Below are positions 17,237-26,135 of a stretch of DNA of 64,000 nt, in pieces. Made by a program: the position numbers and the translations under genes. The notes beneath the pieces were generated by a model, which was given only the letters and a program-made list of their open reading frames with translations, was not told the origin of the DNA and made no database searches. Positions within the stretch are counted from its first letter, which is position 1. Every line of letters begins with the position of its first letter. Source of the DNA: JBCCCJ01 sp039029315 (lineage in GTDB: Bacteria; Bacteroidota; Bacteroidia; J057); assembly GCA_039029315.1 (NCBI GenBank), contig JBCCGK010000035.1, positions 1 through 64,000 on the forward strand. The letters run 5' to 3'.

Positions 17237-18290
17237 ATAGCCGGACGCGCATCCTTACTGGATTGTGATCCGAAAACTGAAATCCCAGATCCACCCCGGA
17301 AACTTCCAGAATCTCTATATTAGGAGAGACCAAGTAATAATCAATCACCGTCCGGTAGGTCGTATCTGCATCAAAAGCGGCTGCCAGACTTCTGTTGGTG
17401 GGAACACTGGCATCATATCCCCAACTCCAATCTGGGGAGGGATAGGAAGCCGAGACAAAGAGATTCTCATTGGCCTCTGTTCTAGGCTGAGGAAAATTTC
17501 CCACACCTGTGAAGTCAGGAGGGAATTGATTCCAGTCGCCCCCTACGATGACGTAGTTTCCATCCGCATATTCATCCAATAACACCTGCTTGAGCTGTTC
17601 CATTTGGGTCTGCTTGAGGGTGCCATCATCATAGGCCGAATTGTGCGTATTGATCAGGACCAATTCTTTGCCGTTTTGGAGAGAATATCTCAAGGTCAGA
17701 AAGCATCGATCCAGGAAGAACAGATAGGTCGGGAAATCAAAATTGCCCTCGAAGGGATGTCTGCTGGCTGAGGTGATCTTGTATTTGCTCCAACTAGAAA
17801 CGCCAGAGAGCACTTCTCCCAAAGGCTCAAAAATAGGAATCGGAATAAAATCTACATCATAATTCCGGGCAAAAGCCTGAGCATATTCCGGGATCAGGGT
17901 GGAGATGAGGTCCACCTGATCTATCTCATAGCTACGGGTAGATTGTTTATCTACTTCTTGTAATAAAAGGAAATCTATTTCTGGTACTTGCCGTGTTACC
18001 CAATTGAGCATGCCTTCCAGATTTTTTTTGACCACTTCTTCTGGCATATGGACGGTCTTGCCTCCATCATAGAAGAAATCCGATTCCTCTCCCAAACCAG
18101 TGAAGCCAATGTTCCAAATCAGAAGGCTGAGGCTGTCTTTTGACAATTCAAGTGTCGAATTGTTCTGGATAGAAACGCTTTCGGTAGAGCTAGGCTGGTA
18201 ATCTGTGAACATCGCATAGCCAATCACAGCACCGAGATAAAGCAGAACAATGAGGAGAATAATCAGGAGAGATTTGCCAAGAAATTTCAT
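17187..18290 (-). CDS. Endonuclease/exonuclease/phosphatase (EEP) family hydrolase
   Basis: Start at 18290 places MKFLGKSLLIILLIVLLYLG at the N-terminus, a membrane anchor or uncleaved signal; 367 residues. EEP metal-hydrolase motifs are present: the SLLIWNIG opening, LLLQEVD with the catalytic Glu, the NTHNSAYDDG block, IVGGDWNQFP, and the terminal SDHNPV carrying the catalytic Asp-His. Substrates in this family range from nucleic acids to lipids, and the anchor suggests an envelope location. The domain proper ends at about RMRVRL; the last ~18 residues (SSEDLSGVRDGASSED) are encoded by the REP-like repeat, which also supplies the stop codon. Confidence 0.85.
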   Translation of the reverse strand: MKFLGKSLLIILLIVLLYLGAVIGYAMFTDYQPSSTESVSIQNNSTLELSKDSLSLLIWNIGFTGLGEESDFFYDGGKTVHMPEEVVKKNLEGMLNWVTRQVPEIDFLLLQEVDKQSTRSYEIDQVDLISTLIPEYAQAFARNYDVDFIPIPIFEPLGEVLSGVSSWSKYKITSASRHPFEGNFDFPTYLFFLDRCFLTLRYSLQNGKELVLINTHNSAYDDGTLKQTQMEQLKQVLLDEYADGNYVIVGGDWNQFPPDFTGVGNFPQPRTEANENLFVSASYPSPDWSWGYDASVPTNRSLAAAFDADTTYRTVIDYYLVSPNIEILEVSGVDLGFQFSDHNPVRMRVRLSSEDLSGVRDGASSED

Positions 18291-18354
18291 GGAAATAGCA
18301 TTGGCAGGCAAGTTAGAGAAAAAAAAAAGTTAAACCATTGCCTTCTTTCAAAAG

Positions 18355-18485
18355 GGTGTACGTCAAATGTCACAGTTGCTTTTTGGGAGGTGGAGTTGTT
18401 TCTCTTCTTGAGGAGAAACGGGGTTGTGTGGAAGAGGTTCAGGAACAAGACAATCTTTTGGATTGTGAAATCTGACGTACTCTCC
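18355..18485. mobile_element. MITE-like inverted-repeat element, copy C
   Basis: About 131 bp with terminal inverted repeats GGTGTACGTCA and TGACGTACTCTCC; the homology of the arms extends inward (ATGTCACA / TTGTGAAAT). An 8-9 bp direct repeat TTCAAAAG(G) at 18347 and 18486 flanks it and looks like a target-site duplication. It carries no coding capacity. A related copy lies at 44821-44956. The rest of the 303-bp gap holds only a stem-loop at 18501-18528 (CCATCCC / GGGATGG), probably the 3' end of the upstream transcript. Confidence 0.7.
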
Positions 18486-18500
18486 TTCAAAAGGAAGCCC

Positions 18501-18528
18501 CCATCCCGAATTTCGGAATGAGGGATGG
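18501..18528. other. Stem-loop after the S74-chaperone gene
   Basis: CCATCCC (18501-18507) pairs with GGGATGG (18522-18528), with a short inner ATT/AAT pairing around TCGG. It stands about 65 bp past the stop of the minus-strand gene ending at 18594. There is no T-run after it on that strand, so it is more likely an mRNA 3' structure than a classic intrinsic terminator. Confidence 0.4.
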
Positions 18529-18593
18529 ATCGTCTTTGGCTATTGAAAAACAGATTCCAGGCTTGATCAAATCCATCTGAGTGTCTCCAGATA

Positions 18594-20000
18594 TTATTTG
18601 ATCAGTTTTTTCAATGCTTCGAGCTCTTTCTGGAGTTTTTCCATCTTCTCCTGCTGCTGTTGAATGAATGTCTGTTGTTCCTGCACAGCTTTGACCAGTG
18701 GTACCACAAAGGTCGCATATCGCAAGCCATAATGATCCTGTTCATTCTGGGGCCTGTCTACTCCGCTGAACTCATAGCCGAGCTGTTTGGCAGTCTCTTC
18801 GACCTCCTGTGCGACAAATCCTGAGTGGACGATTTTGCCAGCATTAGAACTTTCTCTCATGGCGGCCAGCTCTTTGTCGTATTCTTTGGCCAACTCAGGA
18901 TCTTCAATGGAGCCAGCTCCTTCGATGAAGCCATCCAGTCCTTCAATATCTACTTTATAGGTGATTGGGCGAAGTTCCATCACAAAATCCAGCCCAGGAA
19001 CATCTTCCCGGATGTCTTGCTTGAAGCGGCCGTCAGAGAGATTGGTCCAGGCTTGGTAGCCACCGATGGAGGAGGTCGAGCTTCTACCAACTCTGACTTG
19101 ATTGGAAGCAGTATATCTTGCATAGGCACCGATGGCTGTGGAATAATAGTAAGCATTGGCATTAGAACTTTTTCCAGCGTATATCCCAAGTGAGCTATTG
19201 TAATCGCCATGCTTGTTAAAATAGCCACCGAAAAATCCCATAAAAGAATTGGAATGGCCCGTTGAATTGAAATAGCCTGAATACCCGCCAAAAAAAGCAT
19301 TGCTATGACCATAGGCATTGCTGTATCCGGATCGAGAACCAGAAAAAGTATTCGTATTCCCTACTGTAACTCTACCCGAAAACGCTCCTACAAAAACATT
19401 TTGATCACTACCCTGATCCATAACGGAACCAGCTCTTCGACCAATGATTGTATTGTCAAAGCTGGAGGTATGTAGAGTAAGACCTGCATCATCTCCTAAA
19501 AGGATGTTCCCATTGTTGTAAAATTCAAGCATGCCGATCCCGTGATTATTATGCGAGAGTGTCATTTCCTGTTGGTTGGCAATATCAAATCGAATAATAT
19601 CATCATCAGCACTCTCCTCTGTCTGGATGCCCGTATCAGAGTCAGCATCAGAAATGGCATCATCATGGTTTCCCGGAATCAAGGCCATCCAGCCTCCAGA
19701 AGTCGTGTTGATGCCAGCAGTATCCGTAGTTGTCACAGGACTGGTATAGTACCAAAATCCACCTGTGTCAGTGTCATATACAAGCAGCCCATCAGCAGGC
19801 TGACTGATAGCAAGTCGCTCCTGTGTGCTCATGCGAGGTGTGAGAAGGCCTTTTTTGCTGGAGGAAATATCTATCATAGCACTTGGATGTGCTTTTTTTC
19901 CAGAATTGTTGATACTGACGCCCTGTGCAAAGTTAGATAGCGGCAAAAGGCAAAGTATCGTTAGTGTCCACCAAGTGGATCTGTTTGATAGAAGATTCAT
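18594..20000 (-). CDS. Secreted protein with YadA-like head repeats and C-terminal S74 intramolecular chaperone
   Basis: Start at 20000 gives a signal peptide (MNLLSNRSTWWTLTILCLL, ending SNFAQ); 468 residues. An N-terminal part with GLLTPRMSTQERLAI is typical of Bacteroidota fibre-like proteins. Then come about seven short repeats of the type GYSNAYGHSNAFFGGYSG that resemble trimeric-autotransporter head repeats. Next is the peptidase S74/endosialidase chaperone start SDGRFKQDIREDVPG with LDFVMELRPITYK, then a coiled-coil end (residues about 440-468). S74 domains trimerise and often self-cleave in phage tail fibres. Here the protein is cellular, exported and probably a trimeric surface fibre. 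Confidence 0.8.
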   Translation of the reverse strand: MNLLSNRSTWWTLTILCLLPLSNFAQGVSINNSGKKAHPSAMIDISSSKKGLLTPRMSTQERLAISQPADGLLVYDTDTGGFWYYTSPVTTTDTAGINTTSGGWMALIPGNHDDAISDADSDTGIQTEESADDDIIRFDIANQQEMTLSHNNHGIGMLEFYNNGNILLGDDAGLTLHTSSFDNTIIGRRAGSVMDQGSDQNVFVGAFSGRVTVGNTNTFSGSRSGYSNAYGHSNAFFGGYSGYFNSTGHSNSFMGFFGGYFNKHGDYNSSLGIYAGKSSNANAYYYSTAIGAYARYTASNQVRVGRSSTSSIGGYQAWTNLSDGRFKQDIREDVPGLDFVMELRPITYKVDIEGLDGFIEGAGSIEDPELAKEYDKELAAMRESSNAGKIVHSGFVAQEVEETAKQLGYEFSGVDRPQNEQDHYGLRYATFVVPLVKAVQEQQTFIQQQQEKMEKLQKELEALKKLIK

Positions 20001-20062
20001 TGATTTATTGTTGAGTGATGAGAGAAACAATTGAGTAGAATAGGGAATTGATCAATCTTGGG

Positions 20063-20166
20063 ATGAACGCCAAGTCGCTAAGACGGAAAGGAAAGCGGGA
20101 TAATGATTGTCTAATCCATTACAAAACATGAGACCTTCCTTCGCGTCTTTCTGTCTTTGCGTTCAT
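20063..20166. repeat. MITE-like imperfect inverted repeat
   Basis: A 104-bp element whose ends ATGAACGCCAAGTCGCTAAG and (complement of the right end) ATGAACGCAAAGACAGAAAG match over about 30 bp with a few mismatches. The right end reads TTCGCGTCTTT...TTTGCGTTCAT, a palindromic repeat type I have often seen in Bacteroidota genomes. It lies between two minus-strand genes and has no coding content. Confidence 0.5.
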
Positions 20167-20192
20167 TCATAAGTGTTTGTGCAGAGCTCTCC

Positions 20193-21284
20193 TCATTCGC
20201 GGATTACCTTGAATTCAGAGAGAGAGTTTGCGGGAAAGCGAATCAAGTATACGCCGCTGGAAAGAGGACTCAGATCCAATTTGATTTCATTCCATCCGGG
20301 ATGGAGGCTTGATTGCCGGGAAAGGATTTCCTGCCCCAGTATATTGACAATGGAAAGGGTGAGCTCTTGTTCTGTTTGAGCGTTTAGATGAATAAATAAT
20401 GCACCAGAAGTGGGGTTGGGAAACAACTTGATCTCTCCGAGACTGGAGGCTTGAAGGGAAGACGGATGATGATTTTCTGCACTGACCCAGCGGCCCATTC
20501 GCTGCACATGTCTCACTTCCAGCCATTTGTCAGTGAGATTTCGATTATCCAGTTGTCCGTTTGACCAGGTTATTCCTTCATCAAAAGTATGATACAAGCT
20601 AAGGGATTGCGGCTGTAGCTGTTTGAGCTCTGCCTCCAGAAAATGAAACCTTAGGACTGCATTCAGGTCCTGATTGTTCTCAGGAATGATGTCCACATAG
20701 CGATAGGTACTTTGTCCATGCTGAGGGACATCATGTGAGGCATGTCCTCTGATAATCTTTGTATGACCGAGGACTTCATCAGATTGTATGCTGATTCCAA
20801 GATTGCCAGGATTCGCTCCTTGCGGAGAGATAAGCATCGCTTTGGCAGAAATTTCTCCACCTGAATGTGAGAGAGAAGTGATGTAGCTGTCTTCATTTTC
20901 ACCGAGGAGATAAGCGGTGGTTCCGAGATCAATCTGATGGCCATTGAGATCGAGTCTTCCTCCTTGCATGGAAAGAATGTTGGCGACTTGAATATCGGCA
21001 TCTAATTGTACATCATGTTTCTCTTTTTGGATTGTCAGATTGTGAAAGTGAATGGTCCCTTGCGATTCGATCCTGGAAGCTGTTGTGGAGGCAACTCCTG
21101 AGACAATGATAGTGCCAAGTCCTGGATCAAGGTCTCCTTCGATCAAGAGGGAAATATTGTCCAGATGAAGGGTGGCCTCATCACTAATTAGGATATGTGT
21201 GCCTGCCTCGGTGTGCCATGTTCCCTGTGCAAACAAGGAATAGGCAAATAGCATCATACAGAAGAATAGAATGTTGGATTTCAT
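20193..21284 (-). CDS. T9SS type A sorting-domain protein
   Basis: 363 residues with signal peptide MKSNILFFCMMLFAYSLFAQ. The middle is a beta-rich region with repeated short strands (GTIIVSGVASTTASRIESQG, GGRLDLNGHQIDLGTTAYL), suggesting a beta-helix. The last ~85 residues are a type IX secretion C-terminal domain (IKLFPNPTSGALFIHL, VNILGQEILS, LSSGVYLIRF). It should therefore be exported by the Por/T9SS machinery and attached to the cell surface or released. No catalytic motif; function unknown. Confidence 0.8.
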   Translation of the reverse strand: MKSNILFFCMMLFAYSLFAQGTWHTEAGTHILISDEATLHLDNISLLIEGDLDPGLGTIIVSGVASTTASRIESQGTIHFHNLTIQKEKHDVQLDADIQVANILSMQGGRLDLNGHQIDLGTTAYLLGENEDSYITSLSHSGGEISAKAMLISPQGANPGNLGISIQSDEVLGHTKIIRGHASHDVPQHGQSTYRYVDIIPENNQDLNAVLRFHFLEAELKQLQPQSLSLYHTFDEGITWSNGQLDNRNLTDKWLEVRHVQRMGRWVSAENHHPSSLQASSLGEIKLFPNPTSGALFIHLNAQTEQELTLSIVNILGQEILSRQSSLHPGWNEIKLDLSPLSSGVYLIRFPANSLSEFKVIRE

Positions 21285-21647
21285 GCGCGTGAATGTCGTG
21301 GATGAAAATTGAAGGTTGAAAGATTGAGCTTCTTGTAGGAAATCCTGAATTCAGTCAAACAAAGGGGAGGTCGTCAACTCATGCCATCAATCAATACAGA
21401 GAATGTGAATCCTCTTTTTATCGTGAGTTCTACAAATAAGTGATGTCCTCAAGGGATCAGAAATCAATCAGGAGAGAGCAAATATGACAGTATATGACTA
21501 GAAGTGCCATATACTGAGGTAACGATCTGTATTCCTGAGGTAACTACGACTGTCACAATTGTAACATGTGTCCTCCTTCATGTAACATCTGCTTGTAAAG
21601 CCATGTGCCAGATTGGAAAAAGTAAGGATTGTTTGAACTGGGATGCC
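21285..21647. other. 363-bp gap without a gene
   Basis: This is the 5' region of the T9SS gene that starts at 21284 and the 3' region of the hybrid sensor that ends at 21648. I see no open frame with coding character, no RNA gene and no transposon ends. It contains a short direct repeat CTGAGGTAAC (21520 and 21535 areas) and the small palindrome ACAATTGT, which may be regulatory sites. Nothing firmer can be said. Confidence 0.4.
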
Positions 21648-24224
21648 TTAGCGAATCTCGCTTGGAGAATGCCCATATTCCTCTGCGAACACCCGGGAAA
21701 AATAGCTGGGATTTTTGAAACCAACTTGATAGGCAATCTCTGAAACAGTCAGATCAGATCTTCGCAAGAGCTGATGCGCATGACGAAGTCGAATCTGTCG
21801 TATATACAGACTAGCAGAAAGTCCAGTAAGGGCCTTGAGTTTGCGATGCACTTGCATGCGGCTGAGGTGGACCTCCTCACTCAATTGCCTGACATCAAAT
21901 CCCTCATCAGCGAGTCGCTCAATGATGACCTGCCGAACTTTTTGAAGAAAAGCTTCTTCCCTGGGATGATCAGGCATCTTTACTTCTTCATTGGACAAGC
22001 TATATTTCTTGAGGAATACTTGCCGCAGTTCTATCAGCTTCTTGAGACGAATCTCCAATTCCTTTCGATCAAATGGTTTGGAAAGATAGGCATCAGCACC
22101 ATGTTGCAAGCCCTCCAATTTGGCTTTCTGTGTGGCCTTCGCCGTCAGGAGAATGATAGGAATATGGCTTGTTCGCTCATCCTCCTTGAGAGTATAACAA
22201 AGGGCAAAGCCATCCATTTTGGGCATCATCACATCACTGATGATGATGTCTGGTACATATTTTTTTGCTTGTTCTATACCCTCTTGTCCATCCTTGGCAT
22301 ACAGCAGCCGGTATTGATCTTGTAGACATAGCTGAAGATAATCAGCGATATCCTGATCGTCTTCCACAATCAGGGCCAGTGGAAGACTGTCATCATTGTT
22401 GGGCTTTCCAGAATCAAAACCAGAGCTTTGAGATAGCTTAATTGAATCTGCCGTAGCAAAAGGAATGGTGGAGATTTCCTGCTTCGGTGCATGCCTGCTA
22501 ATAGGGAGACTGACAAGAAACGTGCTTCCTTCTCCCTGTCTACTTTGTACTTCCAGGCTACCTCCTGCCAATTCTGCCAACTCTTTCGCCAAAGCTAATC
22601 CGATGCCCGTACCACCGACATTGGGAGCGTTGGAGGAAGCCTGAAAAAAATGATCGAACAAAAAAGGAAGATCCTGCTCGGGAATCCCGATCCCATTGTC
22701 TACGATTGATACCAATAAGTGCTGATCTTCTGTGTGCGCATACAGATCAATTTGTCCAGATTCAGGTGTGAACTTGATGGCATTGGACAAAAGATTGCTT
22801 ACAATTTGGCCCAATTTCTCTGGATCATGATCCATGATGAGTGATCGCATACCACAATGAAAACTCAATTGAATGTGTTTGGTATCTGCCAGGGCCTGGA
22901 AGGATTGTACGATTCCTTTCAAAGAGGAAATCACATCTCCCTGAACTTGCTTCAACTCAAAGGCCTTGGCTTCTAGTTTATTCAGATCCAGGAGTTGATT
23001 CACCAAATCCAGTAATTTTTGTGCATTGCGTTGGATCATTTGTTTGGGCTGATCATTCGCTCGGATTTCCTTTGCCATCCCAAGAATCACCGTTAGGGGA
23101 GTTCTGAATTCATGCGTAATATTGGTGTAAAGGCGGCTTTTGAATTGGTTGATTTCTTTGAATTGGAGGGCTTCTCTGGCAAGGTAGCGTTGTCTTATCT
23201 GAAAAAAAATAATCAAAAAGATGGCAAGGAGGAGTGAAATGACAATCCCCCAAATGAGTTGCGTACGCTCTTTTTGAGCTTTTTGATTCTCCAGATCCAG
23301 GCGCAAAATTTCATTTTCTTTTTCCTGAGTTTCGTATGCCAGATTCAATCTCTGTAATTCTCCTTGTCTTTGTTGATGGAATTCTGATTCAAGATATTCT
23401 GTATGGTATGTCTGATACTCATAAGCCTTTTCATGTTCCTCAATTTTGGCATATTGAGCGGCAACATTTTTCCCCAAATTCTGCAACAGTTTATATGCTT
23501 CTCCTGCTTCTGCCTGTTCTTTGTATTGTTCGATGATGTTGAGTTGCTTTCTGGCTTCCTCCAGCATGCCATTTTCGATCAGACATTCAACAAAGAATAT
23601 ATGATTCTGAACTTTTATCCAGATCGGAGGTGTGTGTGCCGCCAGACGAATGGTCTCTCTCCCATGCTCCAGACAGTTGGCATAGTCATTCCGTCGAAGG
23701 TCCTTTTCCATCAACTCTTTGTAATTGAGCATTTGGAGAAAAGTGTCCTTAGCTAAAGGAAACAAAGCAATGGATTTTTCTATATAAACAATAGATGAAT
23801 CGATGGGAAATAAGTCCTGAAGATGGAAGGGGATGCCAAAATCGGGGAATGAATATTTGTTGTAAGCATGTGCCAGGACCTTGGCATATTCCTGTTTGAG
23901 AGGATGAGGGTAGGATTGAATGAGTTGAAAGAGTTGTCTTAGGCTTTTCCTTCTGTTTTTACTATCCTGACTGAAAATCGTATGGGTGAGAAAATACTTG
24001 CTCCATAACATGCTTGCTGTGTCTCCAATTTGTTCAGCAAGATCGATAGACCGTAAAATTTCTTTGTAAATTGTATCCTGAGAATAATATTGATTTCCCA
24101 CTTTCAGGCTGTCAATCCTTCGGTTGACCTTTTCCAATGAATCCTTAAGTAGCTCCAGGTCGGGTTTTTGAGAAAAAGCATTAAGCCCGATCATCAGCAA
24201 ACAAAAAGCAATCAGATACTTCAT
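21648..24224 (-). CDS. Hybrid sensor kinase-response regulator with AraC-type DNA-binding domain
   Basis: 858 residues from the ATG at 24224, which gives the signal peptide MKYLIAFCLLMIGLNAFSQ. Order: periplasmic helical (TPR-like) sensor 20-300, coiled coil, membrane helix 323-342, HisKA with NITHEFRTPL (His371), HATPase with NLLSNAIKF and DNGIGIP, receiver with IISDVMMPKMDG (Asp664) and Lys716, and an AraC helix-turn-helix pair at about 778-858 (FKNPSYFSRVF). All steps from sensing to transcription control are in one protein, as in hybrid two-component systems of Bacteroidota. The ligand and target promoters are unknown. It follows the DMFase-like gene by about 70 bp. Confidence 0.93.
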   Translation of the reverse strand: MKYLIAFCLLMIGLNAFSQKPDLELLKDSLEKVNRRIDSLKVGNQYYSQDTIYKEILRSIDLAEQIGDTASMLWSKYFLTHTIFSQDSKNRRKSLRQLFQLIQSYPHPLKQEYAKVLAHAYNKYSFPDFGIPFHLQDLFPIDSSIVYIEKSIALFPLAKDTFLQMLNYKELMEKDLRRNDYANCLEHGRETIRLAAHTPPIWIKVQNHIFFVECLIENGMLEEARKQLNIIEQYKEQAEAGEAYKLLQNLGKNVAAQYAKIEEHEKAYEYQTYHTEYLESEFHQQRQGELQRLNLAYETQEKENEILRLDLENQKAQKERTQLIWGIVISLLLAIFLIIFFQIRQRYLAREALQFKEINQFKSRLYTNITHEFRTPLTVILGMAKEIRANDQPKQMIQRNAQKLLDLVNQLLDLNKLEAKAFELKQVQGDVISSLKGIVQSFQALADTKHIQLSFHCGMRSLIMDHDPEKLGQIVSNLLSNAIKFTPESGQIDLYAHTEDQHLLVSIVDNGIGIPEQDLPFLFDHFFQASSNAPNVGGTGIGLALAKELAELAGGSLEVQSRQGEGSTFLVSLPISRHAPKQEISTIPFATADSIKLSQSSGFDSGKPNNDDSLPLALIVEDDQDIADYLQLCLQDQYRLLYAKDGQEGIEQAKKYVPDIIISDVMMPKMDGFALCYTLKEDERTSHIPIILLTAKATQKAKLEGLQHGADAYLSKPFDRKELEIRLKKLIELRQVFLKKYSLSNEEVKMPDHPREEAFLQKVRQVIIERLADEGFDVRQLSEEVHLSRMQVHRKLKALTGLSASLYIRQIRLRHAHQLLRRSDLTVSEIAYQVGFKNPSYFSRVFAEEYGHSPSEIR

Positions 24225-24294
24225 ACTGTAAAATGAAAATTGGCTGACAAACAATGGGAAAAGGCGGGCGGAAGCAACGAATGATCGCAATTTT

Positions 24295-25740
24295 TTATTT
24301 ACGAATCAAATTTATCACCAACTTCCTCAAGCGGCCATCATGTGGCAAAGCTCCTGTGAAGGCCATGGAACTGGCATGAAACACGATTCCCCCTCCAGGG
24401 TGGAGGTAATATCCCATATCGGCTCCATTTCCAACCTGCCAATTGTAAGAAGGATCTGGATAGACTGCTCCCTGACCATTGGCATCCAGAGGATTGAGCC
24501 CAGAAGCCAGGTGTACCCAATTGTCAGGAGTTCCAGGATAGACTTTGTCGATTTCGAGCCCCGAAGCAGCTCCGTATTGTCCTCTTTTTCTGAGACCCCA
24601 TAGATTTTGCCACCAATGATCATACATGGGTGTATAATCATAAGCTTCACTGATTTCCCCTAGCAAATCTCCCTCTTTGACATCTACTCCTTCCCAGACC
24701 CAGGAACTATCATTCTGGACTTGATAAGGCGCATAGCTCTGAAATCCATAATAAGAGTATTCTGTTCCAAAAGGGCGGATGCCCGCAGTATCTGCAATTT
24801 GAAACAAACTGTGCTTGGCACGAGTGGGATGGATGCTGATTTGTCGAAAAGTAGAATCAAATTCTGTGACATAGACGGCCACATTCCCTGCGAGGAAAAG
24901 GGCAGAAACTCCTGAATCCAGACATCGATTCAGATGATGCAGCATATTCCAGCTCCAATATTCAGTATGGGTGGAGAAAATGAGGGTGGAATACTGAGCG
25001 AGTCTGGGATCTCCTTTTTCCAATTCTGTCATGCTATATGCATCGAATGCGATCTCGGCACTATCCAGTAATTCAGCCAAATGGAGATCGCGATTTGCCC
25101 CTTGGAAGTAGAATTGGTGATTGGGATAGGTGTTGTCCAAAAACGGATCTGCCAGAAGTTGTGGTCGATCAAAAGAGATGACTGGTGTATGATTGCGAGA
25201 ATAGAAAGATTGCCCTCCCCAATGATTATATGCATTCCAGGTATTGGTGGAGAAAATGATGGCAACTTCTTTTTGAATAGAGTGGGGGGGAGGCGCAATG
25301 AATATGCTGCTACGTTTGGTGAACGTTTGGTTACTCAGCTCTATGACATACCAGCCACTTGAGATATTGTTCGGTAGATGGAAAGAAAATGAGGCTTGCC
25401 AGTTTGTCCCGTGGACTGCAGGTCTTTGGGAGACCTTTTGAAAGCTGGCCTGAAACCCTTCTTCAACAAGCATACTGTCTCTTCGAAGAGGGGAGTACAG
25501 CTTCAACCGAACAGTATCCTTGCTGCTATTGCTGACATACAGATTTACTTTTTCTCCTGCCTCAAAAGTCCAATGATCCATGTGAAATTCCAGATGCTCA
25601 AATAGCTGATGTCGCCACTGAAAAAGCTGATGGCTATTGGAAAAGAGGAAGTAAAAATGAACAACAAAGGCGAGCAGGAGAGACAATCCAACTCCTGATA
25701 AAATGAGCATAAAGCCAACAATACGTGTTGTCGAGAGCAT
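24295..25740 (-). CDS. N,N-dimethylformamidase beta-subunit-like protein
   Basis: Start at 25740 or 25776; I prefer 25740 because MLSTTRIVGFMLILSGVGLS opens the membrane segment directly. 481 residues. One membrane helix near the N-terminus is followed by an Ig-like domain (VNLYVSNSSKDTVRLKLY). Then comes the large region shared with the DMFase large subunit, with the signature FSTNTWNAYNHWGGQSFY, later TEYWSWNM and a C-terminal HASSMAFTGAL. The family includes an amidohydrolase acting on dimethylformamide, but membrane-anchored relatives like this have no known substrate. It lies upstream of and parallel to the hybrid sensor gene. Confidence 0.75.
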   Translation of the reverse strand: MLSTTRIVGFMLILSGVGLSLLLAFVVHFYFLFSNSHQLFQWRHQLFEHLEFHMDHWTFEAGEKVNLYVSNSSKDTVRLKLYSPLRRDSMLVEEGFQASFQKVSQRPAVHGTNWQASFSFHLPNNISSGWYVIELSNQTFTKRSSIFIAPPPHSIQKEVAIIFSTNTWNAYNHWGGQSFYSRNHTPVISFDRPQLLADPFLDNTYPNHQFYFQGANRDLHLAELLDSAEIAFDAYSMTELEKGDPRLAQYSTLIFSTHTEYWSWNMLHHLNRCLDSGVSALFLAGNVAVYVTEFDSTFRQISIHPTRAKHSLFQIADTAGIRPFGTEYSYYGFQSYAPYQVQNDSSWVWEGVDVKEGDLLGEISEAYDYTPMYDHWWQNLWGLRKRGQYGAASGLEIDKVYPGTPDNWVHLASGLNPLDANGQGAVYPDPSYNWQVGNGADMGYYLHPGGGIVFHASSMAFTGALPHDGRLRKLVINLIRK

Positions 25741-25818
25741 GATTGACCAGGCATTGAAAGTAAGAAAAGTTGACACAGAGACACAGAGAGGAATCTACTG
25801 ATTAACAATCTTTCTATG

Positions 25819-26114
25819 TAAGTAAGGGGACACAATTATTTGTGAGGGATATAGTGAGCAAAGGGGAAAAAAGGTAAAAATCTTACCCATCAAGCCAGTA
25901 TATCCCCTATTTCCCTGATACCCAAAATCAACCCTAATATTGCCCATCTAAGTAAGGGGACACAATTAAATTGTAGGATCTTGTTCCTCCCCCAACCCCC
26001 TCCAAAGGGGGAAATCGTTGATTTCTGGCCTTGTGGGTTGATGTCTCCCGCTGGCGGGAGAGCGAGAGGGTGGAAGATGATTGTCAAATATACATTTGTC
26101 CCCCTACTTACTTA
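25819..26114. repeat. Nested MITE-like repeats with GGGGACA ends
   Basis: TAAGTAAGGGGACACAATTA occurs twice in direct orientation (25819-25838 and 25949-25968) and once inverted in degenerate form (26094-26114, ATTTGTCCCCCTACTTACTT). The 25949-26114 unit is therefore a 166-bp element with inverted ends. Inside it are two short palindromes, CCCCCTCC / GGGGG and CTCCCGC / GCGGGAG. Related AGACACAGAG / CTGTGTCTC traces lie just outside (25775 and 26116). This fills the 395-bp gap between the metG stop and the DMFase-like start; no gene is present. Confidence 0.6.
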
Positions 26115-26135
26115 TCTGTGTCTCGTTCTTCTAAC

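Noticed and set aside
21285..21647. Gap tested for a riboswitch or leader peptide
   Set aside because: Only a 10-bp direct repeat and short palindromes; no conserved RNA fold or peptide with ribosome context.
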